DNA from: Clostridioides difficile ATCC 9689 = DSM 1296
GTDB lineage: Bacteria; Bacillota; Clostridia; Peptostreptococcales; Peptostreptococcaceae
Assembly (NCBI RefSeq): GCF_001077535.1
Contig: NZ_CP011968.1
Location: 1,116,001 to 1,180,000, forward strand
DNA length: 64,000 nucleotides
Direction of reading: 5' to 3'
Of the stretch, positions 51,274-60,645 are shown in pieces; within the stretch, counting starts at the first letter, position 1; each line of letters begins with the position of its first letter. The notes beneath the pieces were generated by a model. That model ran no database searches, was not told where the DNA came from, and saw only the letters and a program-made list of their open reading frames with translations. A program made the position numbers and the translations under genes.

Positions 51274-52104
51274 GTGAACGATAAATTAAAATATTTTTCT
51301 TATAGTCAAAATTCAATTAACACATATAAATCATGTCCATTGAAATTTAAATATAAATATATTGATAGAATAAATTGGAAAAATGATGATGTTGGTAGTA
51401 GAGAGTATTATGAAACTTTAAAAACAGGAAGAGATTTTCATTTGATTTGTGAAAGATATTTTAGCAATATACCTCTTGGAATCTATTTTAATGAGGATGA
51501 TAAAAATAGTAAAAAGTTTTTAAAGTGGATGGAAAATATAAAAAAAGTTGTTCCTATTGAAAAAGGAAAAACGTATTTGCCAGAATATGAAGTAAGGATG
51601 ACATTAAATGGGGATATAATACAGGCAAAGTATGATTTAGTTGTAATTGGAAATAACAATATAGAAATATGGGATTGGAAAACCGAGTCTAAAAAGATTG
51701 ACTATAAACACGTAGAAAATAGAATACAAACTATTGTTTATATGTTTTTAGCAAAAGAAGTAATACCTAAAGTTTTAAAAATGGACATAAATGTTAAAGA
51801 TATAAATATGAGATATTATCAACCTGAATTTGATGACTTACCAATTACCATTTTATATGATGAAGAAAAACATGAAGCAAATAGAAATAAAATTCAAAAT
51901 TATATAAGTATGATAAAAAACACTAATTATGAAGAACATACATACGAAGACAATCTATACAATGATATAGAAAAGGTATATAATAAAGAAGAACGTATGT
52001 GCTATAGAAATAAAAAGCATTGCAAGTATTGTGAATTTAATAAGTTATGTAATGGCAAAGAAATAGATTATAGTATTTTGGAGGCGGAAATTTATGGGAC
52101 TTAG
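51274..52104 (+). CDS. Stand-alone Fe-S PD-(D/E)XK nuclease (RecB/Cas4-like)
   Basis: A 276-residue nuclease matching the C-terminal domain of AddB as a separate chain. An N-terminal SYSQNSINTYKSCPLKFKY motif holds C21. The catalytic core shows Asp in KYDLVV, D-W-K in IEIWDWKTE and QTIVY (motif QxxxY). The C-terminal cysteines C250, C253 and C259 (C-x2-C-x5-C) complete a 4Fe-4S site with the same spacing as C1115, C1118 and C1124 of the AddB next door. The start is GTG 51274 behind AGAGAAGTGAT. It lies 108 bp after the helicase and overlaps addB by 11 bp, coupling the two sets. Confidence 0.83.
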   Translation: MNDKLKYFSYSQNSINTYKSCPLKFKYKYIDRINWKNDDVGSREYYETLKTGRDFHLICERYFSNIPLGIYFNEDDKNSKKFLKWMENIKKVVPIEKGKTYLPEYEVRMTLNGDIIQAKYDLVVIGNNNIEIWDWKTESKKIDYKHVENRIQTIVYMFLAKEVIPKVLKMDINVKDINMRYYQPEFDDLPITILYDEEKHEANRNKIQNYISMIKNTNYEEHTYEDNLYNDIEKVYNKEERMCYRNKKHCKYCEFNKLCNGKEIDYSILEAEIYGT

Positions 52105-55100
52105 GTTTGTATTAGGTAGAAGTGGAAGTGGAAAATCCACCTATATACTAGATGAAATTAAAAAAGAAGCTCAAAAAAATGAAACGACATCAATTATACT
52201 TTTAGTTCCAGAACAGTACACATTTGAGGCTGAAAATAGAGTAAGTAAGCTATTCTTAGGAAAAGAAAAAGATAAGTATCTAAGAGTTAGGGTACTTAGC
52301 TTTAAGACACTAAGTAATATAGTTTTTTCTCAAGTAGGAGGATTGACAGATGTAAATATAAATTCTAGTGGAAAAGCAATGATGGTATATAGAGCTATTG
52401 AAGATGTAAGTGAAGAATTAAATGTGTTTTCAAAATCAAAATCGCAGTCTGGTTTTGTAAGTTCAATTACAGATATGATATCAGAAATGAAACAATACAA
52501 TATAAGCCCTGAAATGTTAGAAAATATATCTGGAGAATTGGATAATGAAACTTTAAGTTTAAAATTAAAAGATATAAGTAAAATATATAATTCTTTTGAA
52601 GGGAAATTGCATGAAAATTATGTAGATGCTCAAGATATGTTAACTTCATTGGCAAGTAAAATTGAATTAAGCAGTTATTTAGATGGAGCTTGTGTTTATA
52701 TAGATGAATTTACAGGTTTTACACCAAATCAGTACAATGTCATAAAGAGTATATTAAATAAGTCTAAAAGTGTTAATATCTCTTTGACTGTAGATGATAT
52801 CAACTATATTGGGTACAGTAAATCTGATATGTTTTCTAGAACGAAATTTACTTATTCAAAATTGACTCAATTGTGCAACGAAGAAGGCATAAAAATATTG
52901 CCACAAGTAAATTTAAACACAGGTGTTATAAAAAGATTTGAAAAAGTTAAGGAATTACAGCACTTAGAAAGATTTTATAATGCTTATCCATATAAAATAT
53001 ATTCAAATCCAACTGAAAATATAAAGATAAAAGAGTTTAACAATTTATATTCAGAGGTGGAAGAGATAGCCAGAGAAATTGTACATTTAGTTAGAGATAA
53101 GAATGTCAGATATAGAGATATAACCATTGCTACAAGAGATTTAAATAGATATGATTTTTTAGTACACTCTATATTTAATGAATATAATATACCAAACTTT
53201 ATAGATAAGAAGAGAGAGGCAAAAAGTAATCCAATAGTTATTTTAATTATTTCAACTTTAGAAATGAAGAATAGACGATATGGGTATGAAACTATGTTTA
53301 GGTATTTAAAAAGTGGACTTATAGGAATTGATAATGATGATATAAATTTACTAGAAAATTATGTGTTGGCTAATGGGATTAAAGGTAAAAAATGGTTTGA
53401 TGAAAAATGGGATTATAGAATAACTCAAAGTCTTTCAGGTCAAGAAAGTGAATTTGAACTGGAATTAAAAGAGAAAATAAATGAAATAAAAAATAGAGTA
53501 TTAGAGCCTATAGTAATTTTACAAGAAAAATTAAGAGGAAAAAATAGAGTAAAAGAAATCTGTAGATATATATATGAATTTTTATTAGATATAAATATGC
53601 CAGAAACTATAGAAAGTTTAATAGTAAATTTTAAGGATAAAGGGGAACTTGATGTTGCAAATCAATACTCACAAGTTTGGGACATAGTAGTGGACATATT
53701 AGACCAAATGGTGGAACTTATGGGTGATGAAATAATTTCTTTAGAAAAATTTATAAAATTAATAACCTTAGGTTTTGATGAATATGAATTAGGACTGGTT
53801 CCTCCTAGTATAGACCAGGTACTTGTAAGTAGTGTGGATAGAATGAAAAATCCAGACACGAAATATTTATACCTAGTTGGAACTACTGATGGTGTGTTTC
53901 CGCTGATTACAAAGGATAGTGGAATATTGAGTGATAATGATAGGGAAAGTCTTGGAAACAAAGGAATCGAAGTTGATATTGATAGTAAGACTAGGAGTTT
54001 TGAAGAACAGTTTCTTGTATATAAAGCTCTTACTTCGACATCTAAGAATTTAACCATAACATATCCAATATCAGACCATGAAGGTAAAACGCTTAGACCA
54101 TCAATAATTATATCAAGACTTAAGAAGATATTTCCAAATATAGAAAATAAAAGTTATTTAGTGGAAGAAAATAAAAGCACTGATAAAGATATACTTAAAA
54201 AAATAACGGTTAAATCCCCTACATTTAATGAACTTATAAACATAATAAAAAATTATGACAGTGATGGTTACAATACAGAAGAGATTAATAGTATTTGGTT
54301 AGATATATATAGGTACTATTTAAAAGATGAAGTCTATAGTTCTATAACAAAAAAAGTTATAAAAGGTCTTAGTTATACTAATCAAGTTCATAAGATTGAA
54401 GAGAAAAAAATAAGGTCATTGTATAAAAGTAATTCTCTTAGCATATCTAGGCTTGAAAAATATGCTGAATGTCCATTTGCTTATTTTATACAATATGGTC
54501 TAAAAGCAAAAAAGCGTAAAGAGTATTCATTTACACCACCAGATTTAGGAACTTTTATTCATAATATTTTAGATAGGTTTTCAAAAGAACTTTTACAAGA
54601 TAATTTAACTTGGAGAGATATTGATGAAAAATATATAGAATTAAAGATAGGTATAATAGTTGATGAAATAATTTTAAAGATACCAGGATATATATTAAAT
54701 AGTTCTGAGAGGTATAAATACCTTGCATATAGATTAAAGAATATGTTGACAACTGCTATAACTATAATTAGTCAGCAAATAAAACAAGGTTCATTTGAAC
54801 CAATAGATTATGAAGTTAAATTTGGCAACAATGGAAAATATCCACCTATAAAAATGGTGTTAGAAAATGGACAAGAAGTAAGTTTAATTGGACAAATAGA
54901 TAGAGTTGATGAATTTGAAGAAGGAGAAAATAAATATATAAGAATAATAGATTATAAGTCAGGCAATAAGTCCATAAGTCTAACAGAAATATATTATGGT
55001 CTACAATTACAATTACTTGTGTATTTAGATGCAATCCTTGAAAGTGCAAAGGATGAAGATATAAATATAAATCCAGCTGCAATACTATATTGTAGAATAA

Positions 55101-55561
55101 ATAATCCAATAGCAAAATTTAATGAAGATAAAGATGATGAAGAAATACAAGAAGCAATATTAAAAGAACTTAGAATGAAGGGGCTTGTAGTAAAAGACTC
55201 TCACATAGTTAAAGAGATGGATAAATCATTAATAGATGGAGAAAGGAAAAACTCTTTAGTAATACCAGTAGGTCTTACTAAGGATGGAAATGTAGGTAAA
55301 AGTACTTCAGCAATAAGCTATGAGGATTTCAAACTGCTTAGAAAATATGTAAGGCATGCTATAAAGGATTTATGTGAAGAAATGTTAAGTGGAGAAATAC
55401 GTATAGCTCCATATAAACATAAAGATGGAACATCATGTGACTTTTGTGATTACTCTGCTATATGTCAGTTTGATTCAACTATAAAAGATAACAAGTATAA
55501 AAATTTAAATAATAAGAGTAATGAAGAGATAATAAAAATGATGAAAGGAGATGTTAATTAG
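52094..55561 (+). CDS. addB: ATP-dependent helicase/nuclease subunit B
   Basis: A 1155-residue subunit of the AddAB enzyme, which resects double-strand breaks up to Chi and prepares 3' ends for RecA. The N-terminal Walker A is GRSGSGKST (K14). The central helicase-like region lacks a full motor set, as usual for AddB. The C-terminal nuclease has GQIDRVDEF and IIDYKSG, and a 4Fe-4S staple from C793 (YAECPFAYF), C1115, C1118 and C1124. Length is normal. ATG 52094 has GGAGGCGG inside the preceding nuclease gene. Its stop shares a base with the addA start. Confidence 0.96.
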   Translation: MGLRFVLGRSGSGKSTYILDEIKKEAQKNETTSIILLVPEQYTFEAENRVSKLFLGKEKDKYLRVRVLSFKTLSNIVFSQVGGLTDVNINSSGKAMMVYRAIEDVSEELNVFSKSKSQSGFVSSITDMISEMKQYNISPEMLENISGELDNETLSLKLKDISKIYNSFEGKLHENYVDAQDMLTSLASKIELSSYLDGACVYIDEFTGFTPNQYNVIKSILNKSKSVNISLTVDDINYIGYSKSDMFSRTKFTYSKLTQLCNEEGIKILPQVNLNTGVIKRFEKVKELQHLERFYNAYPYKIYSNPTENIKIKEFNNLYSEVEEIAREIVHLVRDKNVRYRDITIATRDLNRYDFLVHSIFNEYNIPNFIDKKREAKSNPIVILIISTLEMKNRRYGYETMFRYLKSGLIGIDNDDINLLENYVLANGIKGKKWFDEKWDYRITQSLSGQESEFELELKEKINEIKNRVLEPIVILQEKLRGKNRVKEICRYIYEFLLDINMPETIESLIVNFKDKGELDVANQYSQVWDIVVDILDQMVELMGDEIISLEKFIKLITLGFDEYELGLVPPSIDQVLVSSVDRMKNPDTKYLYLVGTTDGVFPLITKDSGILSDNDRESLGNKGIEVDIDSKTRSFEEQFLVYKALTSTSKNLTITYPISDHEGKTLRPSIIISRLKKIFPNIENKSYLVEENKSTDKDILKKITVKSPTFNELINIIKNYDSDGYNTEEINSIWLDIYRYYLKDEVYSSITKKVIKGLSYTNQVHKIEEKKIRSLYKSNSLSISRLEKYAECPFAYFIQYGLKAKKRKEYSFTPPDLGTFIHNILDRFSKELLQDNLTWRDIDEKYIELKIGIIVDEIILKIPGYILNSSERYKYLAYRLKNMLTTAITIISQQIKQGSFEPIDYEVKFGNNGKYPPIKMVLENGQEVSLIGQIDRVDEFEEGENKYIRIIDYKSGNKSISLTEIYYGLQLQLLVYLDAILESAKDEDININPAAILYCRINNPIAKFNEDKDDEEIQEAILKELRMKGLVVKDSHIVKEMDKSLIDGERKNSLVIPVGLTKDGNVGKSTSAISYEDFKLLRKYVRHAIKDLCEEMLSGEIRIAPYKHKDGTSCDFCDYSAICQFDSTIKDNKYKNLNNKSNEEIIKMMKGDVN

Positions 55562-58500
55562 TGAGTTCTCCTAAATGGACAAAAGAGCAATTAGAAGTTA
55601 TAGAAAGTAGAGAATGCAATTTATTGGTTGCTGCTGCTGCTGGTTCAGGAAAAACAGCCGTGCTAGTTGAGCGTATAATTCAAATGATAACAAGTAGAGA
55701 AAATCCAATTGATATAGATAAGTTATTAGTTGTTACATTTACTAATGCTGCTGCGTCAGAAATGAGAGAGAGGATAGGGGATGCTATAGGAAAAGCCTTA
55801 GATGAAAACCCAGAAAATAAACATTTACAAAACCAACTTGTTTTATTAAATAAATCTAGTATTACAACAATACACTCATTCTGTTTGGATGTTATAAAAT
55901 CAAACTTTCATAGAATAAACTTAGACCCTAATTTCAGAATAGGAGACCAAACTGAATGTGCTATTTTGAAACAAGAAGCAATAGAGGAAGTATTTGAAGA
56001 TTTATATGAAGAAAGAGATGAGGGGTTTTTAAATTTAGTTGAAAGTTATGCAGAAAGAGGAGGAGATAAAGAAGTACAAGATATTATCTTGGGAATATAT
56101 TCATTTGCAATGGCTTCTCCTGAACCTAAAAAATGGTTGATTGACTCAGCAGAACGATTTAATATTGATGAAAATTTTGATTTTTCACAGTCTATTTGGG
56201 CTAGAGCTATATTAGACACTGTAAAAATAGAGATTAATGGTCTTTGTCTAAATATGGAAAGGGCATTAAAAGAAGTGGAATCAATAGAAGAATTAGAAAC
56301 TTTTGCAGAAAAGTTATCTGTTGAATATAAAAAAATTGCTGACATTTCACAAGCATGTAATAAATCTTGGGATGAGGCATATAAAAAGATGGCAAGTATG
56401 TCCTTTGAAAATTATGTAAAAGGAGTAAAAAGAATTTCAAAAGATGCTCCTTCGTATATAAAAGAATCAAAAGAAAAGGCAAAAACTATAAGAGATAAGA
56501 CTAAGAAGTCTTTAGAAAGTATAGTAAGTGCTACATTCAATAAAGATAATGATTCTATTAGAGAAGAAATAAAATATCTTTATAACATAGTTAAACCAAT
56601 ATCTAGTGTTGTACTGAGATTTGAAGAGGAATATAGCAATAAGAAAAGAGAAAAAGGAATAATAGATTTTAACGATATAGAGCATTTTGCATTAAATATA
56701 CTTACAGATGTAGATGAAAAAGGTAATATTGTACCTTCTGATATAGCAGTTGGATATAGAAACAAGTTTTATGAAATATTTATAGATGAATATCAGGATA
56801 GTAATCTAGTGCAGGAAGTACTGCTTAAAGCTGTTGCAAATACAGAAACTCCAAATAGATTTATGGTTGGTGATGTAAAACAGAGTATATATAGATTTAG
56901 ACAAGCAAAGCCAGAATTATTTTTGCAAAAATATAATAACTATAATGATAAAAAGGGAAGTTCCCATAGAAAAATAATGCTTTACAAAAATTTTAGAAGT
57001 AGAGAAGAAGTTGTAGATGCTGTAAATTATATATTTGAAAATATAATGAATGAGAATATAGGAGAAATTGAATATACAGAAAAAGAAAGACTAAATTTAG
57101 GTGCAAATTTTAATGTGGATACAGACGAGAAATCTATTATTGGTGGAGCAACGGAGATACACCTAATACAAAAAGATAATAAACTTGATGATGATATTAT
57201 AAATGATAAAGACGATAGAATTAATAACAAAGAAGATGAAATAGAGGAAGAAGAAAAATTAGATAATATACAACTTGAGGCTAGAATGGTTGGAAACATC
57301 ATCAAAGATTTAATGAAAGTCAATGAAGATGGAAAAATTCAAAAGGTCTATGATAAGGGAATAGATGGATATAGACCTGTGGAATTTAGAGATATAGTTA
57401 TTCTTTTAAGAGCTACATCTGCATGGGCTCCAGTGTTTGCAGATGAATTGATGAATATGGATATACCAACATATGCTGATGTTGGAGTGGGGTATTTTGA
57501 TACGATTGAAATAAAAACAATATTGTCATTACTTCAAATAATAGATAATCCAATGCAAGATATACCTCTTATATCTGTATTAAAATCACCTATATTTGGA
57601 TTTACACCAGAGGATTTGATTGATATTAGAGTTCAGAGTAAAGATAAAATTTTTTATGAGGTTTTAAAAAGTACAGCAGAGTATGATGGATTTACAGATT
57701 CTCAAAATGAAAATGAGTCTGAGTTTATACCAAGTGAAGAGTGCATAAACAAAAGTAAAGATTTTTTAATTAAGCTAAAGGAATTTAAAGAAAAGTCAAT
57801 GTACATGAGTACAGATGAATTTATATGGTACTTGTACACAAGGACTGGATACTATGCCTATGTTGGAGCATTGCCAGGTGGAAGTCAAAGACAAGCTAAT
57901 TTAAAAGTATTGTTTGAGAGAGCAAAACAATTTGAAGAAACCAGTCTTAAAGGAATATTCAACTTTGTAAATTTTATAGAGAAATTAAAAAAATCTAGTT
58001 CTGATATGGGAAGTGCAAAAACACTTGGTGAGAATGCAAATGTTGTTAGAATAATGAGTATTCATAAAAGTAAAGGTCTAGAATTTCCAGTAGTCATATG
58101 CTCTGCAATGGGTAAAAATTTCAATACTCAAGATTTTAAAAAGAGTATTTTATATCATCATAATTTAGGGTATGGACCTCAATTTGTAGACTATGAGAGA
58201 AGGATTTCTTTTCCAAGTATAGCCAAAGAAGCATTAAAAAGCAAAATAAATATAGAAAATTTATCAGAAGAGATGAGAGTTTTATATGTTGCATTTACAA
58301 GAGCTAAAGAAAAATTGATTATAACTGGTTCTACTAGAAATATACAAGATAGTATAAAGAGATGGTCAAATGGAATTGAAAGTTTAGATACAATATCACA
58401 ATACGAGATATTAAAAGGTAAAAATTTTTTAGATTGGATAATGCCTTGTGTATTAAGACATAGGGATTTATCTAATCTACTAGAAGAAGTAGGATTAGAC

Positions 58501-59388
58501 GCAGTTTTTAATGTTGAACATAATTCAAAATGGTATGGAAAGTTGTGGAATAAGAATGATATTTTAGTGGAAAAGAAGAGTGATGAAGAAAAAGAAAGTA
58601 TTGAAGAAATTCTTGAAAAAATAGATGTAGATAATCCTGACAGTGATTATTACAGTGAAATAGAAGAAAAATTAAACTATATATATCCATATGAATTTAG
58701 TACAAGAAAACCTGCTACTATATCTGTTACAGAAATAAAAAAGATACAAAATAATTATGAAGAAGAGTTAATAAATACTATATTTGAACAAAAAGTAATA
58801 TTAAAAAAGCCTCTATTTATTCAAAATGAAGAAGAAAGAGAAAAAATAAGTGGAACAGAAAGAGGTACAATAGTCCATTTAGTTATGGAGGTTTTAGACT
58901 TAAAAAATGTAAGTAGTGTAAATGATATAAAATCACAAATAAGAGGTTTTGTTTCAAAAGGTATAATAACAGAAAAACAAGCTAGTATAGTAAATCCATA
59001 TAAAATATATAAATTTTTTGCCTCTAACATAGGAAAAAGAATGTTGAATGCTGAAATTATAAATAGAGAAAAATCAATTTATGCACAAGTAAATATGAAA
59101 GACATATATATTTATGAAAAGCTTATAAACAATGACGATAAAAAACTTTATGATAATGAAAGTGTCATGTTAAGAGGTATAGTTGATGCTTATTTTGAAG
59201 AAGATAATCAAATAGTTTTGGTGGATTATAAAACAGATTTTGTAAATGAGGAAAATATAAATCAAATAATAGAGAAATATAAAAAACAGTTGGATTTATA
59301 TGCAGATATTATTGAAACTTTAACTGGTAAGTCAGTAAAAGAGAAATGTATATATTTATTTGGAGTTGATGAAGCTGTTTGTTATTAG
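55561..59388 (+). CDS. addA: ATP-dependent helicase/nuclease subunit A
   Basis: A 1275-residue motor and nuclease subunit of AddAB. SF1A motifs are AAAGSGKTAVLVERI (about 26-40), DFNDIEHFAL, FIDEYQDSN (motif II), VGDVKQSIYRFRQA (III), IMSIHKSKGLEFPVV (V) and VLYVAFTRAKEKL (VI). The C-terminal RecB-type nuclease has GIVDAYFEED and VLVDYKTDF. An acidic low-complexity insertion (DDDIINDKDD, then EEEEKLD) lies near residue 540-565. The start is GTG 55561, whose first base is the last base of the addB stop, behind AAAGGAG. It forms a complex with AddB. Confidence 0.96.
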   Translation: MSSPKWTKEQLEVIESRECNLLVAAAAGSGKTAVLVERIIQMITSRENPIDIDKLLVVTFTNAAASEMRERIGDAIGKALDENPENKHLQNQLVLLNKSSITTIHSFCLDVIKSNFHRINLDPNFRIGDQTECAILKQEAIEEVFEDLYEERDEGFLNLVESYAERGGDKEVQDIILGIYSFAMASPEPKKWLIDSAERFNIDENFDFSQSIWARAILDTVKIEINGLCLNMERALKEVESIEELETFAEKLSVEYKKIADISQACNKSWDEAYKKMASMSFENYVKGVKRISKDAPSYIKESKEKAKTIRDKTKKSLESIVSATFNKDNDSIREEIKYLYNIVKPISSVVLRFEEEYSNKKREKGIIDFNDIEHFALNILTDVDEKGNIVPSDIAVGYRNKFYEIFIDEYQDSNLVQEVLLKAVANTETPNRFMVGDVKQSIYRFRQAKPELFLQKYNNYNDKKGSSHRKIMLYKNFRSREEVVDAVNYIFENIMNENIGEIEYTEKERLNLGANFNVDTDEKSIIGGATEIHLIQKDNKLDDDIINDKDDRINNKEDEIEEEEKLDNIQLEARMVGNIIKDLMKVNEDGKIQKVYDKGIDGYRPVEFRDIVILLRATSAWAPVFADELMNMDIPTYADVGVGYFDTIEIKTILSLLQIIDNPMQDIPLISVLKSPIFGFTPEDLIDIRVQSKDKIFYEVLKSTAEYDGFTDSQNENESEFIPSEECINKSKDFLIKLKEFKEKSMYMSTDEFIWYLYTRTGYYAYVGALPGGSQRQANLKVLFERAKQFEETSLKGIFNFVNFIEKLKKSSSDMGSAKTLGENANVVRIMSIHKSKGLEFPVVICSAMGKNFNTQDFKKSILYHHNLGYGPQFVDYERRISFPSIAKEALKSKINIENLSEEMRVLYVAFTRAKEKLIITGSTRNIQDSIKRWSNGIESLDTISQYEILKGKNFLDWIMPCVLRHRDLSNLLEEVGLDAVFNVEHNSKWYGKLWNKNDILVEKKSDEEKESIEEILEKIDVDNPDSDYYSEIEEKLNYIYPYEFSTRKPATISVTEIKKIQNNYEEELINTIFEQKVILKKPLFIQNEEEREKISGTERGTIVHLVMEVLDLKNVSSVNDIKSQIRGFVSKGIITEKQASIVNPYKIYKFFASNIGKRMLNAEIINREKSIYAQVNMKDIYIYEKLINNDDKKLYDNESVMLRGIVDAYFEEDNQIVLVDYKTDFVNEENINQIIEKYKKQLDLYADIIETLTGKSVKEKCIYLFGVDEAVCY

Positions 59389-59433
59389 TTTTTATATATA
59401 AATTAAACCTAAAAGATAGAGGAAGGGGAAAAA

Positions 59434-60645
59434 ATGAGATTTATTCATACATCAGATTGGCATCTAGGGAAGTCCCTAGAAGGCCATTCTAGAATTGAGG
59501 AACAAGCAAAGTTTTGTGAGGAATTTATAAAAATAGTAGAATCAAATGAAATAGATATGGTTATAATTGCTGGAGATGTATATGATACTTCTAATCCACC
59601 AGCACAAGCAGAAAAACTATTTTATCAGACTGTATCAAGACTTGCCAATAATGGTCAGAGGTGTGTATTAATAATTTCAGGAAATCATGATAATCCAGAG
59701 AGACTCTCTGCAATAACACCTCTAGCACATGAACAGGGGATACTTATATATGGTTATCCATTAAGTGCTACGATAGAAGCTAAGTATAAAGGGTTTGAAA
59801 TAACATATGCAACTCAGGGATGTACAAAACTGAATATAAATGGAGAAAATATTGTGGTTGCTACATTACCTTATCCAAGTGAAAAAAGATTAAATGAAGT
59901 TTTTTCAAGTGAAGATGAGTTTGAGAAACAAAAAAATTATTCTGAAAAGGTAGGAGATATATTTAGAAGTTTAGAAGAAAATTTTAGAAGTGATACTATA
60001 AATATAGCCGTATCACATATATTTGTAATAGGTGGAGAGAGTACTGAATCAGAAAGACCTATACAATTAGGTGGAAGTTTTTTAGTTGAAAGAAAAGATT
60101 TGCCAGAAAAGGCTCAATATACTGCACTAGGTCATTTACATAAACAACAAAAAGCTTCCGAACGTTTAAATGCGTACTATTCTGGTTCTCCACTTCAATA
60201 TAGCAAGGATGAAAGAGCGTATACCAAAGGGGCATACATAGTGGATATAAAAGCTGGTGAAAAACCAATAATTGAAGATGTATATTTTAATAATTACAAA
60301 CCTATAGAAGTATTTAAATGTAATGGAATAGAAGAAGCACTAGATATATGTGAGCAAAATCAAGATAGAGAGATTTGGTCATATTTTGAAATAAATACTG
60401 ATGAGATAATATCACAGAATGAAATTAAAAAAATGAAGGAACTATTAAAAGACATAATAGAAATAAAACCAATAATAACATCTTGTTATGAACAAGAAAG
60501 TGTAGATATAAAAGAAAAGTCTATGGCAGAGTTGTTTAGAGAGTTCTATTCTTTTAGTAAAGGTGTAGAGCCAAAAGGAGAACTTATGGATTTATTTCTA
60601 GATATAATAAGTGAAGAAGGTGAATCAGCAGATGAGACCAATTAG
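59434..60645 (+). CDS. sbcD: Exonuclease SbcD (Mre11-like)
   Basis: A 403-residue nuclease subunit of SbcCD, which opens hairpins and protein-blocked DNA ends. Calcineurin-type phosphoesterase motifs are in order: HTSDWHLGKS (about 5-14), AGDVYDTSNP (about 47-56), ISGNHDNPERL (about 84-94), AVSHIFVIGG and ALGHLHKQQ. These supply the two-manganese site. A C-terminal capping domain follows. AGGAAGGGG precedes ATG 59434. It ends overlapping sbcC by 14 bp, so the subunits are co-translated. It lies 45 bp after addA, extending the repair operon. Confidence 0.95.
   Translation: MRFIHTSDWHLGKSLEGHSRIEEQAKFCEEFIKIVESNEIDMVIIAGDVYDTSNPPAQAEKLFYQTVSRLANNGQRCVLIISGNHDNPERLSAITPLAHEQGILIYGYPLSATIEAKYKGFEITYATQGCTKLNINGENIVVATLPYPSEKRLNEVFSSEDEFEKQKNYSEKVGDIFRSLEENFRSDTINIAVSHIFVIGGESTESERPIQLGGSFLVERKDLPEKAQYTALGHLHKQQKASERLNAYYSGSPLQYSKDERAYTKGAYIVDIKAGEKPIIEDVYFNNYKPIEVFKCNGIEEALDICEQNQDREIWSYFEINTDEIISQNEIKKMKELLKDIIEIKPIITSCYEQESVDIKEKSMAELFREFYSFSKGVEPKGELMDLFLDIISEEGESADETN

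Noticed and set aside
48946-52104. Calling the helicase and nuclease a known Cas4-type or CRISPR system
   Set aside because: There is no array and no other cas gene in the window; the cysteine spacing and gene order tie them to AddAB instead.
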